DNA from: Zavarzinia aquatilis
GTDB taxonomy: Bacteria; Pseudomonadota; Alphaproteobacteria; Zavarziniales; Zavarziniaceae
Assembly (NCBI RefSeq): GCF_003173035.1
Contig: NZ_QGLE01000008.1
Location: forward strand, 1 to 64,000
DNA length: 64,000 nucleotides
Reading direction: 5' to 3'
Part shown: positions 38,329-47,742 of the stretch, piece by piece
Layout: the number at the start of each line of letters is the position of its first letter
How positions within the stretch are numbered: the stretch's first letter is position 1
The notes under the pieces: generated by a model
Database searches by the model: none
Told to the model about the DNA's origin: nothing
What the model saw: the letters and a program-made list of their open reading frames with translations, nothing else
Translations under genes and position numbers: made by a program

Positions 38329-39344
38329 GGCGTCCGCAGCCCCAGCTGCCGGGCCATGGCCGCGCCGAGGCTGCGGCCCGACAGGAAGGCACCCTCGATC
38401 CGCGCGCCCAGGCACCAGTCGCCGCAGGCGCCCAGCGCCCGGCGCGGGTCGAGAAGATGGGGCTGGCCCAGCGGCTGTGTCGTCATGGCATGGCGCCAGC
38501 GGTGCGCCCGCACCGACAGCGGCACCGGCCGTGGGCCACCGATGGCGGCGGCGAAGGCGGCCAGCATCCGCCCGGCGATATCCTCCGGCTCGTCCTCGAC
38601 ATGCGCGGCGCTCCACTGGGGCGAGGCGTGCAGCACCCAGGTTTCGGGCAGGCCGCGGGGGCGGCCGGGTTTGGAATTGTCGCGCGCGATCCAGGACAGC
38701 AGGCCCCCGGTCAGTCCGGGGTCGACGAAGGCCCCGTCGAAGGGCTGGCCCAGCGGTGCCGCGAAGGACAGCATCAGGGCCCAGCAGGGCGCGGTTTCAA
38801 CCGCCGCGATGCGGCCCGACAATTCCGGCGCGAGGGCGAGCAGGGGCACCGCCTGCGGTGCCGGTGTCGCGACGACCACCCCGTCATAGGGGCCGAAATG
38901 TTCGCCATGGCGATCGGTCACGGTCAGCATGGGGCCGCGCGGCGCGATTTCCCGTACCTCGACCTCATAGACCGTGGCGCCGCTGCCCAGCGCCGAGACG
39001 AGGGCGCTCATGCGCGGCTGGCCGACAAAGCGGGTTTCCGTGTCGTCGGAGGCGACGAAGCCGCCAGGGCCGAGGGTGCCGATGAGACCGGACCAGGGCG
39101 CGACCACGCCCCGGGCGACAAGGCCGGCGACCTGTGCCTTCAGCGCGGGGTCGCGGGCGGTGAAATATTGCGCGCCATGATCCCATTGCAGCGCGTCGTC
39201 GCGCCGCGTCGCCAGGCGCCCGCCGGCGCCCCGGCCCTTGTCGAAGACGGTGACCAGCGCCCCCGCCTGCGACAGCACGGCGGCCGCGCTCTGTCCGGCG
39301 ATACCGCCGCCGACGACGGCAACCAAAGGCCTTGGATTCATCAT
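38301..39344 (-). CDS. FAD-dependent oxidoreductase (renalase/amine oxidase-like)
   Basis: The 347-residue protein begins with an FAD-binding motif VAVVGGGIAGQSAAAVLSQA and FDKGRGAGGRLATRR. It contains LQWDHGAQYFTARDP and the C-terminal ACGDWCLGARIEGAFLSGRS, the second FAD contact with the GD motif. It fits the NAD(P)/FAD-dependent group related to renalase and protoporphyrinogen oxidase-like amine oxidases. The substrate is unknown. It overlaps the convergent HNH gene by 28 bases at the 3' end. Confidence 0.87.
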   Translation of the reverse strand: MMNPRPLVAVVGGGIAGQSAAAVLSQAGALVTVFDKGRGAGGRLATRRDDALQWDHGAQYFTARDPALKAQVAGLVARGVVAPWSGLIGTLGPGGFVASDDTETRFVGQPRMSALVSALGSGATVYEVEVREIAPRGPMLTVTDRHGEHFGPYDGVVVATPAPQAVPLLALAPELSGRIAAVETAPCWALMLSFAAPLGQPFDGAFVDPGLTGGLLSWIARDNSKPGRPRGLPETWVLHASPQWSAAHVEDEPEDIAGRMLAAFAAAIGGPRPVPLSVRAHRWRHAMTTQPLGQPHLLDPRRALGACGDWCLGARIEGAFLSGRSLGAAMARQLGLRTPQASSSASQ

Positions 39345-39410
39345 CGCCTCCTCGCCGCTCGCGCTCGGTCGTGCCGCAGTTCTTGTTGTCTCGGGGTGGC
39401 TGGGGTGATT

Positions 39411-40388
39411 TTACACCGCCTGCGCCCGCTTGGCGACGGCATCGTTGAGGGCGGATTCGGCCGCATGGTGCAGCAGGGCATGACGCCGGGCGAGGGCGGC
39501 GATATCGTTCATATAGCCGCCGCCGATCACCCCGGCGAGTGGCAGGCCGAGGGTTCTTGCCCGGCCGATCACCAGCGCGTCGCGGCGGGCGATGCCCTCG
39601 TCGGTCAGGGCGAGGTGGCCCAGCCGGTCCTCGCCATGAACGTCGACCCCGGCGTTGTAGAAGACGAGGTCGAAGCGGCCCGAGCCGAAGGCGGTGTCGA
39701 GCGCGGGGGCGAGGGCGGCCAGATAGGCCTCGTCCCCGGTCCCGGGGGCAAGATCGACATCGAGGCAGGAGGCTTCCTTGCGCACCGGGAAATTGGCGCC
39801 GCAATGGACCGACAGGGTGAAGACGGAGGGATCGTCCGCGAAAATCTCCGCCGTGCCGTCGCCCTGATGGACGTCGAGATCGACGATCAAGGCCCGTGCG
39901 ATGGCGCCTTCCGCCTGCAGCGCGCGGATGGCGACGGCGACGTCGTTGAAGACGCAGAAACCGGCACCCGTCGCCTTGCGGGCATGATGGCTGCCGCCCG
40001 CGGTGTTGCAGGCGATGCCATGACGCAGGGCGAGCCGCGCGGCGAGCAGCGTGCCGCCATTGGCAAGCAGGGCGCGGCGGGCGACGCCGTCGTCGACGGG
40101 CAGGCCGATCCGCCGCTCGACCGCCGGGGGCACCGCCCGGGCGAGCACAGCATCGACATAAGCCGCGTCATGGACGCGAATCAGCTGCTCGCGCGTCGCG
40201 GGGGCGGGGACATGGGTATTGCCCGTGCGGGCGAGGCCGGATGCCTTCAGTTCGTCGAAAAGCGCGGCGAATTTGGCCATCGGAAAGCGGTGACCGGCGG
40301 GAAGCGCCGGGGCATAACCTTGGTGGTGGACAAGGGGCAGCGCCTTGCGCCCTTCTGTCGCCGGAACAAGAGCAGCGGAGGATCCCAT
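39411..40388 (-). CDS. Histone deacetylase family protein
   Basis: This protein of up to 325 residues is a class II-like zinc deacylase. It has GGSHHARKATGAGFCVFNDV (paired His), zinc ligands in ALIVDLDVHQGDGT, and the third ligand Asp in YNAGVDVHGED. Bacterial members deacetylate polyamines or small amides. The longest start is the ATG at 40388-40386, preceded by AAGGAG. The first ~18 residues are weakly conserved. This start overlaps the start codon of the divergent FAH gene (CATG). Confidence 0.9.
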   Translation of the reverse strand: MGSSAALVPATEGRKALPLVHHQGYAPALPAGHRFPMAKFAALFDELKASGLARTGNTHVPAPATREQLIRVHDAAYVDAVLARAVPPAVERRIGLPVDDGVARRALLANGGTLLAARLALRHGIACNTAGGSHHARKATGAGFCVFNDVAVAIRALQAEGAIARALIVDLDVHQGDGTAEIFADDPSVFTLSVHCGANFPVRKEASCLDVDLAPGTGDEAYLAALAPALDTAFGSGRFDLVFYNAGVDVHGEDRLGHLALTDEGIARRDALVIGRARTLGLPLAGVIGGGYMNDIAALARRHALLHHAAESALNDAVAKRAQAV

Positions 40389-41235
40389 GAAGCTCGTCTC
40401 CTTCCTCGATGGCCCGCGGCTCGGTTATGGCGCCGTGAAGGGCGACGGCATCGTCGACCTGTCGGCCCGGCTGGTGGCGGAAGCGCCGAAAATCCGCGAC
40501 TGCATCGCGACCAGCCTCGGCAAGGCGGCGGCGACGGTCGCGCGCATCGCGCCCGATCTGGCGTTGGCTGACGTCCGCCTGCTGCCGCCGGTGCCCGTGC
40601 CCGAAAAGATCATCTGCATCGGCGTCAATTATGCCGACCATGCCAGCGAAATGGGTCGCACCGCGCCGCCTTTTCCCACCGTGTTCACCCGCTTCGCCGA
40701 TACGTTGGTCGGGCCGGGTTCGGATCTCATCCTGCCGAATAATTCGGCGCAGTTCGATTACGAAGGCGAACTCGCGGTGATCATCGGCCGGCGCGCCCGC
40801 CATGTCCGGGCGGCCGATGCCATGGCCCATGTCGCTGGCTATTCCTGCTTTCAGGATGCCTCCGTGCGCGATTTCCAGCGCCACACCAGCCAGTTTGCCC
40901 CGGGCAAGAACTTCCCCGGCACCGGCGGCTTCGGCCCCTGGCTCGTCACCGCCGACGAGGTGAAGGACCCGCACGGCCTGAAACTGGTGACGAGGGTCAA
41001 TGGCGTCGAGCGGCAGAACGGCTCCACCGCCGACATGATCTTCCGTATCCCCGCGCTGATCGCCTATCTCTCGTCCTTCACCACGCTCAATCCCGGCGAC
41101 GTGATCGCCACGGGCACCCCGGCCGGCGTCGCCGCCGGACGAACCCCGCCGCCCTGGCTGCGCGACGGCGATCGGGTAGAAGTTGAAATCGAACAGATCG
41201 GATTGCTCGGCCACAACGTATCAGCAGAAGGATGA
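40387..41235 (+). CDS. Fumarylacetoacetate hydrolase family protein
   Basis: The 282-residue protein starts at ATG 40387, behind GCGGAGGATCCC. The FAH fold is seen in KIICIGVNYADHASEM, the metal-site Glu of FDYEGELAVIIG, and the C-terminal GDVIATGTPAGVAAGR. Family members are hydrolases or hydratases of 2-oxo acids in aromatic degradation, or oxaloacetate decarboxylases. The IclR-type regulator 45 bases downstream fits catabolic control. Confidence 0.92.
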   Translation: MKLVSFLDGPRLGYGAVKGDGIVDLSARLVAEAPKIRDCIATSLGKAAATVARIAPDLALADVRLLPPVPVPEKIICIGVNYADHASEMGRTAPPFPTVFTRFADTLVGPGSDLILPNNSAQFDYEGELAVIIGRRARHVRAADAMAHVAGYSCFQDASVRDFQRHTSQFAPGKNFPGTGGFGPWLVTADEVKDPHGLKLVTRVNGVERQNGSTADMIFRIPALIAYLSSFTTLNPGDVIATGTPAGVAAGRTPPPWLRDGDRVEVEIEQIGLLGHNVSAEG

Positions 41236-41280
41236 GGTGCCGCGTGGCGCCTCCCGGCCCGAAGCAGGAGGCGTTTAACC

Positions 41281-42102
41281 ATGAGCAGTCTCGATCGCAT
41301 GTTGCGCGTTCTGGACCTTTTCGCCGCGGAGCGGCCGCATTGGACGGTCGAGCAGGCGATGACGAGGACAGGCTTTTCGCGTTCCACCATCTATCGCTAT
41401 TTCAAAAGCCTGACGGCCGCTGGCCTGGTGGCGCCGGGGCCCGACGGCGCCTATTGCCTTGGCCCCGCGGTGATCGGTCTCGACCGGCTGATCCGGCTCT
41501 ATGACCCGCTGCTGGCGACGGCGCGCGGTCAGCTGACCGAACTTGCCCGCAATCTCTCGCTCGTCACCGTGGTGCAGCCCTATCGCGACCAGGTGGTGGT
41601 CACCCATGTCGAGGCGGCGCCCGGACTCGCCACGCCCCCCGATCTGGTGCGTGGCCTTTCGGCCGGCCTGTTCGACAGCGCGGCATCGCGGGTCATTCTC
41701 GCCCACGAGCCGGTGCGGCGGTTGCGGCGTGTCTATGACGTCGCGGGCCCGGCCATCGCCGAGGCCGGCCTCGGCGCCAGCTGGACCGCCTTCCGGCAGG
41801 CGCTGCGGGTCCAGCGCCGGGTCGGTTTCGCCGCCCATCGCGGGCAGGGGCCGCTCGGCGCCCTCGCGGTCGCCGTGCCGGTCTTCGGCGAGGGCGACCG
41901 GGTCATCGCCGCCATCGCCGCGCCCGCCCGCGACGCCGATGTGGCGACGGTCGGCGGGACGTTGTTCCGCGCCTCGCGCCGGATCGCCGCCCAGCTGATC
42001 GAGCGTCAGCCGCCCGAGCCGGAAGCGATCGCCAGGGCCTCGGCCGCGCTGTGGCGCCCGCCGGCATCCAGCGACAGGGCGGCGCAGCTTCTGACCGCCT
42101 GA
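41281..42102 (+). CDS. IclR family transcriptional regulator
   Basis: The 273-residue regulator has an N-terminal winged helix (MLRVLDLFAAERPHWTVEQA, TGFSRSTIYRYFKSLTAAGL) and a C-terminal effector domain with GLSAGLFDSAASRVILA and RVQRRVGFAAHRGQGPLGAL. IclR proteins typically govern catabolic genes, and the FAH-family gene just upstream is a likely target. Its last 97 bases overlap the 3' end of the convergent DUF952 gene, an unusually long overlap. Confidence 0.9.
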   Translation: MSSLDRMLRVLDLFAAERPHWTVEQAMTRTGFSRSTIYRYFKSLTAAGLVAPGPDGAYCLGPAVIGLDRLIRLYDPLLATARGQLTELARNLSLVTVVQPYRDQVVVTHVEAAPGLATPPDLVRGLSAGLFDSAASRVILAHEPVRRLRRVYDVAGPAIAEAGLGASWTAFRQALRVQRRVGFAAHRGQGPLGALAVAVPVFGEGDRVIAAIAAPARDADVATVGGTLFRASRRIAAQLIERQPPEPEAIARASAALWRPPASSDRAAQLLTA

Positions 42103-42374
42103 AGCGCCAGCGCGGTATAGAGATGGGGGAACAGCTCCCCCCCGCGCGAGACTTCCCAGCGCAAGGCACCGCCAAGGGCGGCGGGATCGACGGCGACGAG
42201 CACCAGATCCCCCCGCCCGGCGAAATGCTTGTCCAGCGTGCCCTGGACCTGATGCGCGGCGGAGAAGTGGATAAAGCCGTCGGCGATATCGACCGGCGCG
42301 CCCGCGAATGTGCCGGCGGCCTGGAATTGCTCCCAGGCCGCGCGGTCCATGATCTTGTAGATGGCCTCGCTCAT
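42006..42374 (-). CDS. DUF952 domain-containing protein
   Basis: The 122-residue protein starts at the ATG at 42374, which overlaps the lysK stop as ATGA, so it is coupled to lysK. The DUF952 pattern is clear: [36 protein letters not shown] and [20 protein letters not shown], then [13 protein letters not shown]. The family is of unknown function. The C-terminal 30 residues are encoded antisense to the end of the IclR gene. Family members end with a similar GRH segment, so the overlap appears genuine. Confidence 0.82.
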   Translation of the reverse strand: MSEAIYKIMDRAAWEQFQAAGTFAGAPVDIADGFIHFSAAHQVQGTLDKHFAGRGDLVLVAVDPAALGGALRWEVSRGGELFPHLYTALALQAVRSCAALSLDAGGRHSAAEALAIASGSGG

Positions 42375-43984
42375 GCCGCCGTGGCCGGCTGCAGCAGCTC
42401 GCCAGCGAGGCCCCTGCGGATCAGCTTCGCCGAATTGGCGACGCCGAACAGCGCGATGAAGGAGCCCATGCGCGGCCCCTGCGCCTCGCCGAACAGGACT
42501 TCGTAGCAGGCCTTGAACCAGTCCCGCAGGCTGGGGAAGGCATGGCGTTTGCCGATCTCGAAAACCTCGGTCTGCAGGGCTTCCGCGCTCTGGTCCGCCG
42601 GGCCGCTCTCGAGCCAGGCAGCGAGTTCCGACAGGGCCGCCGCCTCGAGTTCGGTCGGCAGGCGGAACTTGCGGTGCGGCTTCTCGTAATCGCGGAAATA
42701 GGCGATGGCATGGCCGACCATGTCGTCCAGCACCGGCAGGCTTTCCGGCGTCGCGCCCGGGGCGTAGCGGCCGATGAAGCCCCACAGCACCGATTTGTCT
42801 TCCGACGCGACGACGCCCGCGAGGTTCAGCAGCAGGCCGAAGGTGATCGGCAGCTTCACCGCCGGCGGATTGCCCGAATGGATGTGATAGACCGGATTTT
42901 CCAGCTGCTTCGCCGGCTCCTGCGCCGGGTAGGCGGCGAGATGGTCGAAGTAGTCGTCCACCTGACGCGGAATGACGTCGAAATAGAGCCGCTTCGCCGT
43001 CTTCGGCTGGGCATACATGAACAGCGACAGGCTCTCGGGGCTGGCATAGGTCAGCCATTCCTCGATGGTCAGGCCGTTGCCCTTCGACTTCGAGATCTTC
43101 TGGCCCTTGTCGTCGAGGAAAAGCTCGTAGTTGAAGCCGTCCGGCGGCAGGCCGCCGAGCACGCGGCAGATCTTGCTCGACGTCTTCACATTGTCGATAT
43201 GGTCCTTGCCGGACATTTCATAGTCGACGCCAAGGGCGGCCCAGCGCAGCGCCCAGTCGGGCTTCCACTGCGCCTTGCAGCCGCCGCCGGTCACCGGGGT
43301 CTCGAAGGTTTCCTTCGTCTCCGGGTCGGTCCAGCGGATCAGGCCCTTGGCGACGTCGCGGCCTTCGATCGGCACCTGCATGACGACACCGGTCTTCGGA
43401 TGCACCGGCAGGAAGGGGGCATAGGTCTCCTGCCGCTCAGACCGCAGGGTGGGCAGCATGATCGCCATCACCTCGTCGTAGCGGGCCAGCATGTGCAGCA
43501 GCATGTCGTCCAGCTTGCCCTCGGCGTAATAGTCGCTGGCCGAGGCGAATTCGTATTCGAAGCCGAAACGGTCGAGGAACGAGCGCAGCATCGCGTTGTT
43601 GTGATGGCCGAAGCTGTCGAACTTGCCGAAGGGATCGGGCACGCGGGTCAGCGGCTTGCCGAGATTGGCACGCAGAAGCTCGGGGTTCGGCACATTGTCC
43701 GGCACCTTGCGCATCCCGTCCATGTCGTCCGAGAAGCAGAGGAGCTTCGACGGGATCTTGCCGTCGGTCAGCACGTTGAAGGCATGGCGCACCATCGTGG
43801 TGCGCGACACTTCGCCGAAGGTGCCGATATGCGGCAGGCCCGAGGGGCCATAGCCGGTCTCGAACAGGATGTAGCCCTTGTCGAGCACTTCCGGTTTTTT
43901 CTCGATCCGCGCCAGCAGTTTCCGTGCCTCCTCGAAGGGCCAGGCACGGGCATTCTGGGCAAGCGTGCGGATCTCGCTCGACAT
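42371..43984 (-). CDS. lysK: Lysyl-tRNA synthetase, class I
   Basis: The 537-residue class I enzyme starts at the ATG at 43984 behind AAAGGAG; an upstream in-frame ATG would add 24 low-complexity residues. HIGH motif is PHIGTFGE (H52-T55), the KMSKS loop is KISKSKGN, and [20 protein letters not shown] and [11 protein letters not shown] match LysK. Class I LysRS replaces the class II form in alphaproteobacteria and archaea. It shares an mRNA with the DUF952 gene. Confidence 0.96.
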   Translation of the reverse strand: MSSEIRTLAQNARAWPFEEARKLLARIEKKPEVLDKGYILFETGYGPSGLPHIGTFGEVSRTTMVRHAFNVLTDGKIPSKLLCFSDDMDGMRKVPDNVPNPELLRANLGKPLTRVPDPFGKFDSFGHHNNAMLRSFLDRFGFEYEFASASDYYAEGKLDDMLLHMLARYDEVMAIMLPTLRSERQETYAPFLPVHPKTGVVMQVPIEGRDVAKGLIRWTDPETKETFETPVTGGGCKAQWKPDWALRWAALGVDYEMSGKDHIDNVKTSSKICRVLGGLPPDGFNYELFLDDKGQKISKSKGNGLTIEEWLTYASPESLSLFMYAQPKTAKRLYFDVIPRQVDDYFDHLAAYPAQEPAKQLENPVYHIHSGNPPAVKLPITFGLLLNLAGVVASEDKSVLWGFIGRYAPGATPESLPVLDDMVGHAIAYFRDYEKPHRKFRLPTELEAAALSELAAWLESGPADQSAEALQTEVFEIGKRHAFPSLRDWFKACYEVLFGEAQGPRMGSFIALFGVANSAKLIRRGLAGELLQPATAA

Positions 43985-44474
43985 TTCGCAAAAACTCCTT
44001 TGTCGCAACGCCTTCGTTGCGGGTCTGTTCGTAAGGCGGCGCAAGGCTTTCGTCAATTGAATGGCAGCGCCGTTGTCGACATGGCAGCCGAGGCCTTAAG
44101 GTAAGGCCACGAGCGAGAATGACCGACGGCCAGAAGTTGGATGGTGCGACTGGAATGCCAATTGAAGTTCGTCATCCCGGCGCAGGCCGGGATCTTGAGA
44201 CGATCGAGGCGCCTTCGTGTCGCGAGGTTCCGGCCTGCGCCGGAACGACGAACTCAAGCAACACGCAAAGGGCCTATGGTCCGGCAGAGGCGCCGCCTGA
44301 AGTCGCAGACCTGTTTCGCGATGCCATAGATGCCTTTGTTAAGGGGGCGCGTGGTTAGGGCCGAGCCGACCTGCACCACCTCGTCAGGTCAGGGCATGTC
44401 CCCCTGTGCGGTCATGAAGGGGCATCGGCGTTGAGCGGGCTTCGCCTTCGCGCCGGTCCGTCTATCATCCCGCC
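43985..44474 (+). other. 490-base region without a recognisable gene
   Basis: This gap lies between the divergent lysK and helicase genes. It contains a perfect hairpin (GGCCTTA 44092-44098 with TAAGGCC 44102-44108) and palindromic repeat copy 2. An open frame of 79 codons (44119-44358) runs through the repeat and looks incidental. Promoters for lysK and the helicase must lie here, but I find no clear boxes. Confidence 0.5.
44169..44252 (-). repeat. Intergenic palindromic repeat, copy 2 (inverted)
   Basis: Outer arms TTCGTCATCCCGGCGCAGGC and GCCTGCGCCGGAACGACGAA face each other around about 40 bases. Read on the minus strand, it aligns with copy 1 at 32898-32980, including the asymmetric core CTCGCGACACGAAGGCGCC. 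The two copies are therefore the same REP-like element in opposite orientation. Confidence 0.75.
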
Positions 44475-47237
44475 ATGTCCGAATCGCCTTCCTCCCGTCT
44501 CGTTCCGCCGCTCAGCCTGCCTGCGCTGGCGGTCGGGGTCGGTCAGGCCGTCATCCTGCGGCCGACCGGAGAGATCGAGGAATTGTCCCTGCGCGATGGC
44601 GCGATTGCCGCCGACAGCGGCCAGCTGCTGCTGGCCCATGCGCCGCTGACGGCGCGGCGCCTCGGCGTGCGGCAGTTGCGCGGCTTCGATGTGCTCGAGC
44701 TGTTCGCCTTCGCGCGGCCGGCGCAATTCTGCCTGCCGAGCGCGGGCGGCCTCGCCCTTGTCTTCGGGCTTGCCCCGCCCGCCGATCTGATCGACGAGGC
44801 CGGCATCCTCGCGCAGGCGGCGGCGCTGCTGCTCGACGAGTTGTCGCGCGCGCCCGACGCGGCAGAGGCGGCGCGCATCGCCTTCACCATGGGGCGGGGC
44901 GGCTGGGTCTGGGCGCCGCTGGTCCTGTCCGCCCTGCGCCGGCCCGATGGCGGGGAGGGGCGGGGCACCGGCCTCGACGTCTGGAATCGCCTGCCCGAAT
45001 GGGAGGAGCCGCCACCGGCGCCGCCCCCTCTCGGCCTGCCGGTCTCGGCCGCGGAAGCGCGGGAGGCGCTGGCCGCGATCAAGGGTGAGGGGGCGGAGGA
45101 TCGCCCGGCCCAGGCCGATTACGCCGCCCTCGCCGCCGAAGCCTTCGGCCTTCGCGAGGTCGCGGGCGCGCCCCGGGTGGTGCTGGCGGAAGCGGGCACG
45201 GGCATCGGCAAGACCCTTGGCTATATCGCGCCCGCCATCGTCTGGGCGCGCAAGAACCGGGCGCCGGTCTGGCTGTCGACCTATACCAAGAACCTGCAGC
45301 GCCAGCTCGACCGGGAACTGTCCCGTCTTTACAAGGACCCGGCGATGAAGGCGCGCAAGGCGGTCATCCGCAAGGGCCGGGAAAATTACCTGTGCCTGCT
45401 CAATCTCGAGGAAGTGGCGGGGCCGGGCGGCGTCGCCCCCGGCGTCTCGGCCACCGCCATCGGCCTCGTCGCCCGCTGGGCGCGCTACACCCGCGACGGC
45501 GACATGGTGGGCGGCGATTTCCCGACCTGGGCCATCGAATTGCTGCAGGGCGCCCGCCTCGGCGCCCTGACCGACCGGCGCGGCGAATGCATCCATTCGG
45601 CTTGCGCCCATTTCCGCAAATGCTTCATCGAGCGCAACCGGGCGCGGGCCAAGGCGGCGGAAATCGTCGTCGCCAACCACGCCCTCGTCATGATCCAGGC
45701 GGCGCTGGCCAGCGAGGCGGCCGACTTGCCCTCGCGCTATGTCTTCGACGAGGGACATCATGTCTTCGAGGCGGCGGACGGTGCCTTTTCCGCCCAGCTG
45801 ACCGGGGCGGAGGCCGCGGAAATGCGCCGCTGGGTGCGCGGCGCCGAGGCAGGGCATCGCCGTGCCGGCCGGGGCCGGGGCATCGACCGGCGGCTGGGCG
45901 ATCTGATCGGCGGCGACGAATCGGCCGAGACCGCCCTCGCCGACGTTCGCCATGCCGCCGCCCAATTGCCCGGCGAAGGCTGGGCCGCCCGGATCGCCGG
46001 GGGCGAGGGCAATGGCCCGGTGGAGCGCCTGCTGTCGGAAATCCGCCGGTTCGTTACCGCGCGGGCGCAGGAGCGGCAGAGCCAGTTCGCGCTGGAAGCG
46101 CCGGTGATCGAGCCGCCGGCGGAGATGATCTCGGCCGCCCTCGACGTCGATGCCCTTTTGCGCCGGCTGGTCGAGCCGGCGGCGGCGCTGAAGGCCCGGC
46201 TGGCGACCCGCCTCGACGAGGAGGCGGCCGATCTCGACACGCCGACGCGCCTGCGGCTGGAGGCGGGCATCCGCAGCCTCGACCGCCGGGTGGTGCAGCC
46301 GGTCAATGCCTGGCGCTCCATGCTGCGCAGCCTTGGCGAGGAGACGCCGGAGCAATTCGTCGACTGGATGTCGATCGAGCGCGAGCGCGGACAGGATGTC
46401 GACGTCGGCCTGCACCGCCACTGGCTCGACCCCACGGTGCCCCTGACCGGCGCCCTGTTCGAGCGGGCGCAGGGTGTCCTCGTCACCTCCGCGACCTTGC
46501 GCGACAGCGGCCCCAGCCTCGCCGACGACTGGCAGGCGGCGGAGGCGCGCACCGGCGCCGCCCATCTGATCCTGCCGGCGAAGCGGGCCAGTTTCGCCTC
46601 GCCCTTCGATTATGCCGCCGAATCCCGGGTGCTGATCGTCAGCGACGTGCGAAGGGACGAGCCGGACGAGGTCGCCGCCGCCTACCGCAGCCTGTTCCTC
46701 GCCGCGGGCGGGGGCGCCTTGGGCCTGTTCACCGCGGTCGAGCGGCTGAAGCGGGTGCATGGCCGGATCGAGGGGCCGCTCGACGCGGCCGGGTTTCGGC
46801 TCTATGCCCAGCATGTCGATCCGATGGATGTCGGCACCCTCGTCGATCTGTTCCGGGCGGAGGAGAATGCCTGTCTGCTGGGGACCGACGCGGTGCGCGA
46901 CGGCGTCGACGTGCCGGGAAGGGCGCTCCGCCTCATCGTCTTCGACCGGGTGCCCTGGCCCCGGCCCAGCCTGCTGCACCGGGCGCGGCGCGATGCCTTC
47001 GGCGGCGCGGCCTATGACGACATGCTGGTGCGCTTCCGCCTGCGTCAGGCTTTCGGCCGGCTGATCCGCCAGCAGGGCGACCGGGGTGTCTTCGTCCTTC
47101 TCGACGGCATGACGCCGAGCCGCCTTTTGCCCGCCTTTCCCGATGGCGTCCCGGTCGAGCGGGTGGGCCTTGCGCAGGCGGTGAAGCGGGTGCGCGAATT
47201 CCTCGGGCCGGAAGGCGCCTTGCCGTCCGGCGGGTGA
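44475..47237 (+). CDS. ATP-dependent DNA helicase, DinG/XPD-like with Fe-S cluster
   Basis: This 920-residue superfamily 2 helicase has Walker A GTGIGKT (241-247), Walker B DEGH (425-428) and motif VI-type FRLRQAFGRLIRQQGDRGVF near the C-terminus. Four cysteines (C307, C372, C377, C383) are spaced as the [4Fe-4S] ligands of XPD/DinG enzymes. About 200 N-terminal residues precede the helicase core and contain no motif I recognise; the length is typical of alphaproteobacterial members. The role is probably repair or removal of R-loops. The TerB-like gene follows 47 bases downstream. Confidence 0.9.
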   Translation: MSESPSSRLVPPLSLPALAVGVGQAVILRPTGEIEELSLRDGAIAADSGQLLLAHAPLTARRLGVRQLRGFDVLELFAFARPAQFCLPSAGGLALVFGLAPPADLIDEAGILAQAAALLLDELSRAPDAAEAARIAFTMGRGGWVWAPLVLSALRRPDGGEGRGTGLDVWNRLPEWEEPPPAPPPLGLPVSAAEAREALAAIKGEGAEDRPAQADYAALAAEAFGLREVAGAPRVVLAEAGTGIGKTLGYIAPAIVWARKNRAPVWLSTYTKNLQRQLDRELSRLYKDPAMKARKAVIRKGRENYLCLLNLEEVAGPGGVAPGVSATAIGLVARWARYTRDGDMVGGDFPTWAIELLQGARLGALTDRRGECIHSACAHFRKCFIERNRARAKAAEIVVANHALVMIQAALASEAADLPSRYVFDEGHHVFEAADGAFSAQLTGAEAAEMRRWVRGAEAGHRRAGRGRGIDRRLGDLIGGDESAETALADVRHAAAQLPGEGWAARIAGGEGNGPVERLLSEIRRFVTARAQERQSQFALEAPVIEPPAEMISAALDVDALLRRLVEPAAALKARLATRLDEEAADLDTPTRLRLEAGIRSLDRRVVQPVNAWRSMLRSLGEETPEQFVDWMSIERERGQDVDVGLHRHWLDPTVPLTGALFERAQGVLVTSATLRDSGPSLADDWQAAEARTGAAHLILPAKRASFASPFDYAAESRVLIVSDVRRDEPDEVAAAYRSLFLAAGGGALGLFTAVERLKRVHGRIEGPLDAAGFRLYAQHVDPMDVGTLVDLFRAEENACLLGTDAVRDGVDVPGRALRLIVFDRVPWPRPSLLHRARRDAFGGAAYDDMLVRFRLRQAFGRLIRQQGDRGVFVLLDGMTPSRLLPAFPDGVPVERVGLAQAVKRVREFLGPEGALPSGG

Positions 47238-47284
47238 TCCTCTATTCCTGCCGGCCAGCAGCAGTGACAGGGACAAGCAAAGCC

Positions 47285-47698
47285 ATGACCGAACGCATCA
47301 GCGCCCAAGACGCCTTGATCTGGGTGATGGTCTGCGTCGCCGCCGCCGACGGCAAGATGACCGATGCCGAACTGCACACGATCGGCGAGATCGTGAAGAC
47401 CCTGCCGGCCTTCAAGGGTTACGATGTCAATCGCCTGCCCGATTCGGCCCGGGCCTGCGGCGCCATGCTTCATGCCCCCAAGGGCCTTGAAGAGGTGACG
47501 AAGATGATCGGCGCCGGCCTGCCGCCGGAAGCCCATGATACCGCCTATGCCCTGGCCTGCGAGCTGGCGGCGGTCGATTCCAAGCTGGAGATTTACGAGG
47601 CCCGCCTGCTGCAGATCGTGCGCGGCGGCCTGAAGGTCGACCGGCTGACCGCCGTCGCCATCGAACGGGCAGTGCAGGCGCGCTACCGCCGCATCTGA
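47285..47698 (+). CDS. TerB family tellurite resistance-like protein
   Basis: The 137-residue all-helical protein starts at ATG 47285. It has two Asp/Glu-bearing helix pairs of the TerB fold: VMVCVAAADGKMTDAELHTI and ACELAAVDSKLEIYEARLLQ. TerB-like domains bind metals and occur in stress and membrane-associated complexes. This stand-alone form has no ter operon around it, so tellurite resistance should not be assumed. It follows the helicase gene and converges with peroxiredoxin. Confidence 0.85.
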   Translation: MTERISAQDALIWVMVCVAAADGKMTDAELHTIGEIVKTLPAFKGYDVNRLPDSARACGAMLHAPKGLEEVTKMIGAGLPPEAHDTAYALACELAAVDSKLEIYEARLLQIVRGGLKVDRLTAVAIERAVQARYRRI

Positions 47699-47708
47699 CC
47701 GGCGGGCA

Positions 47709-47730
47709 GGGGCGGCATCGTCGCCGCCCC
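47709..47730 (+). terminator. Bidirectional hairpin between terB-like and peroxiredoxin genes
   Basis: GGGGCGGC (47709-47716) pairs perfectly with GCCGCCCC (47723-47730). It lies in the 44-base gap of two convergent genes and so can serve both. There is no T-run on either side. Confidence 0.5.
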
Positions 47731-47742
47731 GCCGCCTTCGCC

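Noticed and set aside
44119-44358. 79-codon frame between lysK and the helicase gene
   Set aside because: It runs straight through the palindromic repeat, whose arms produce the typical HPGAGRD/CAGTT residues of such elements; no homology sense.
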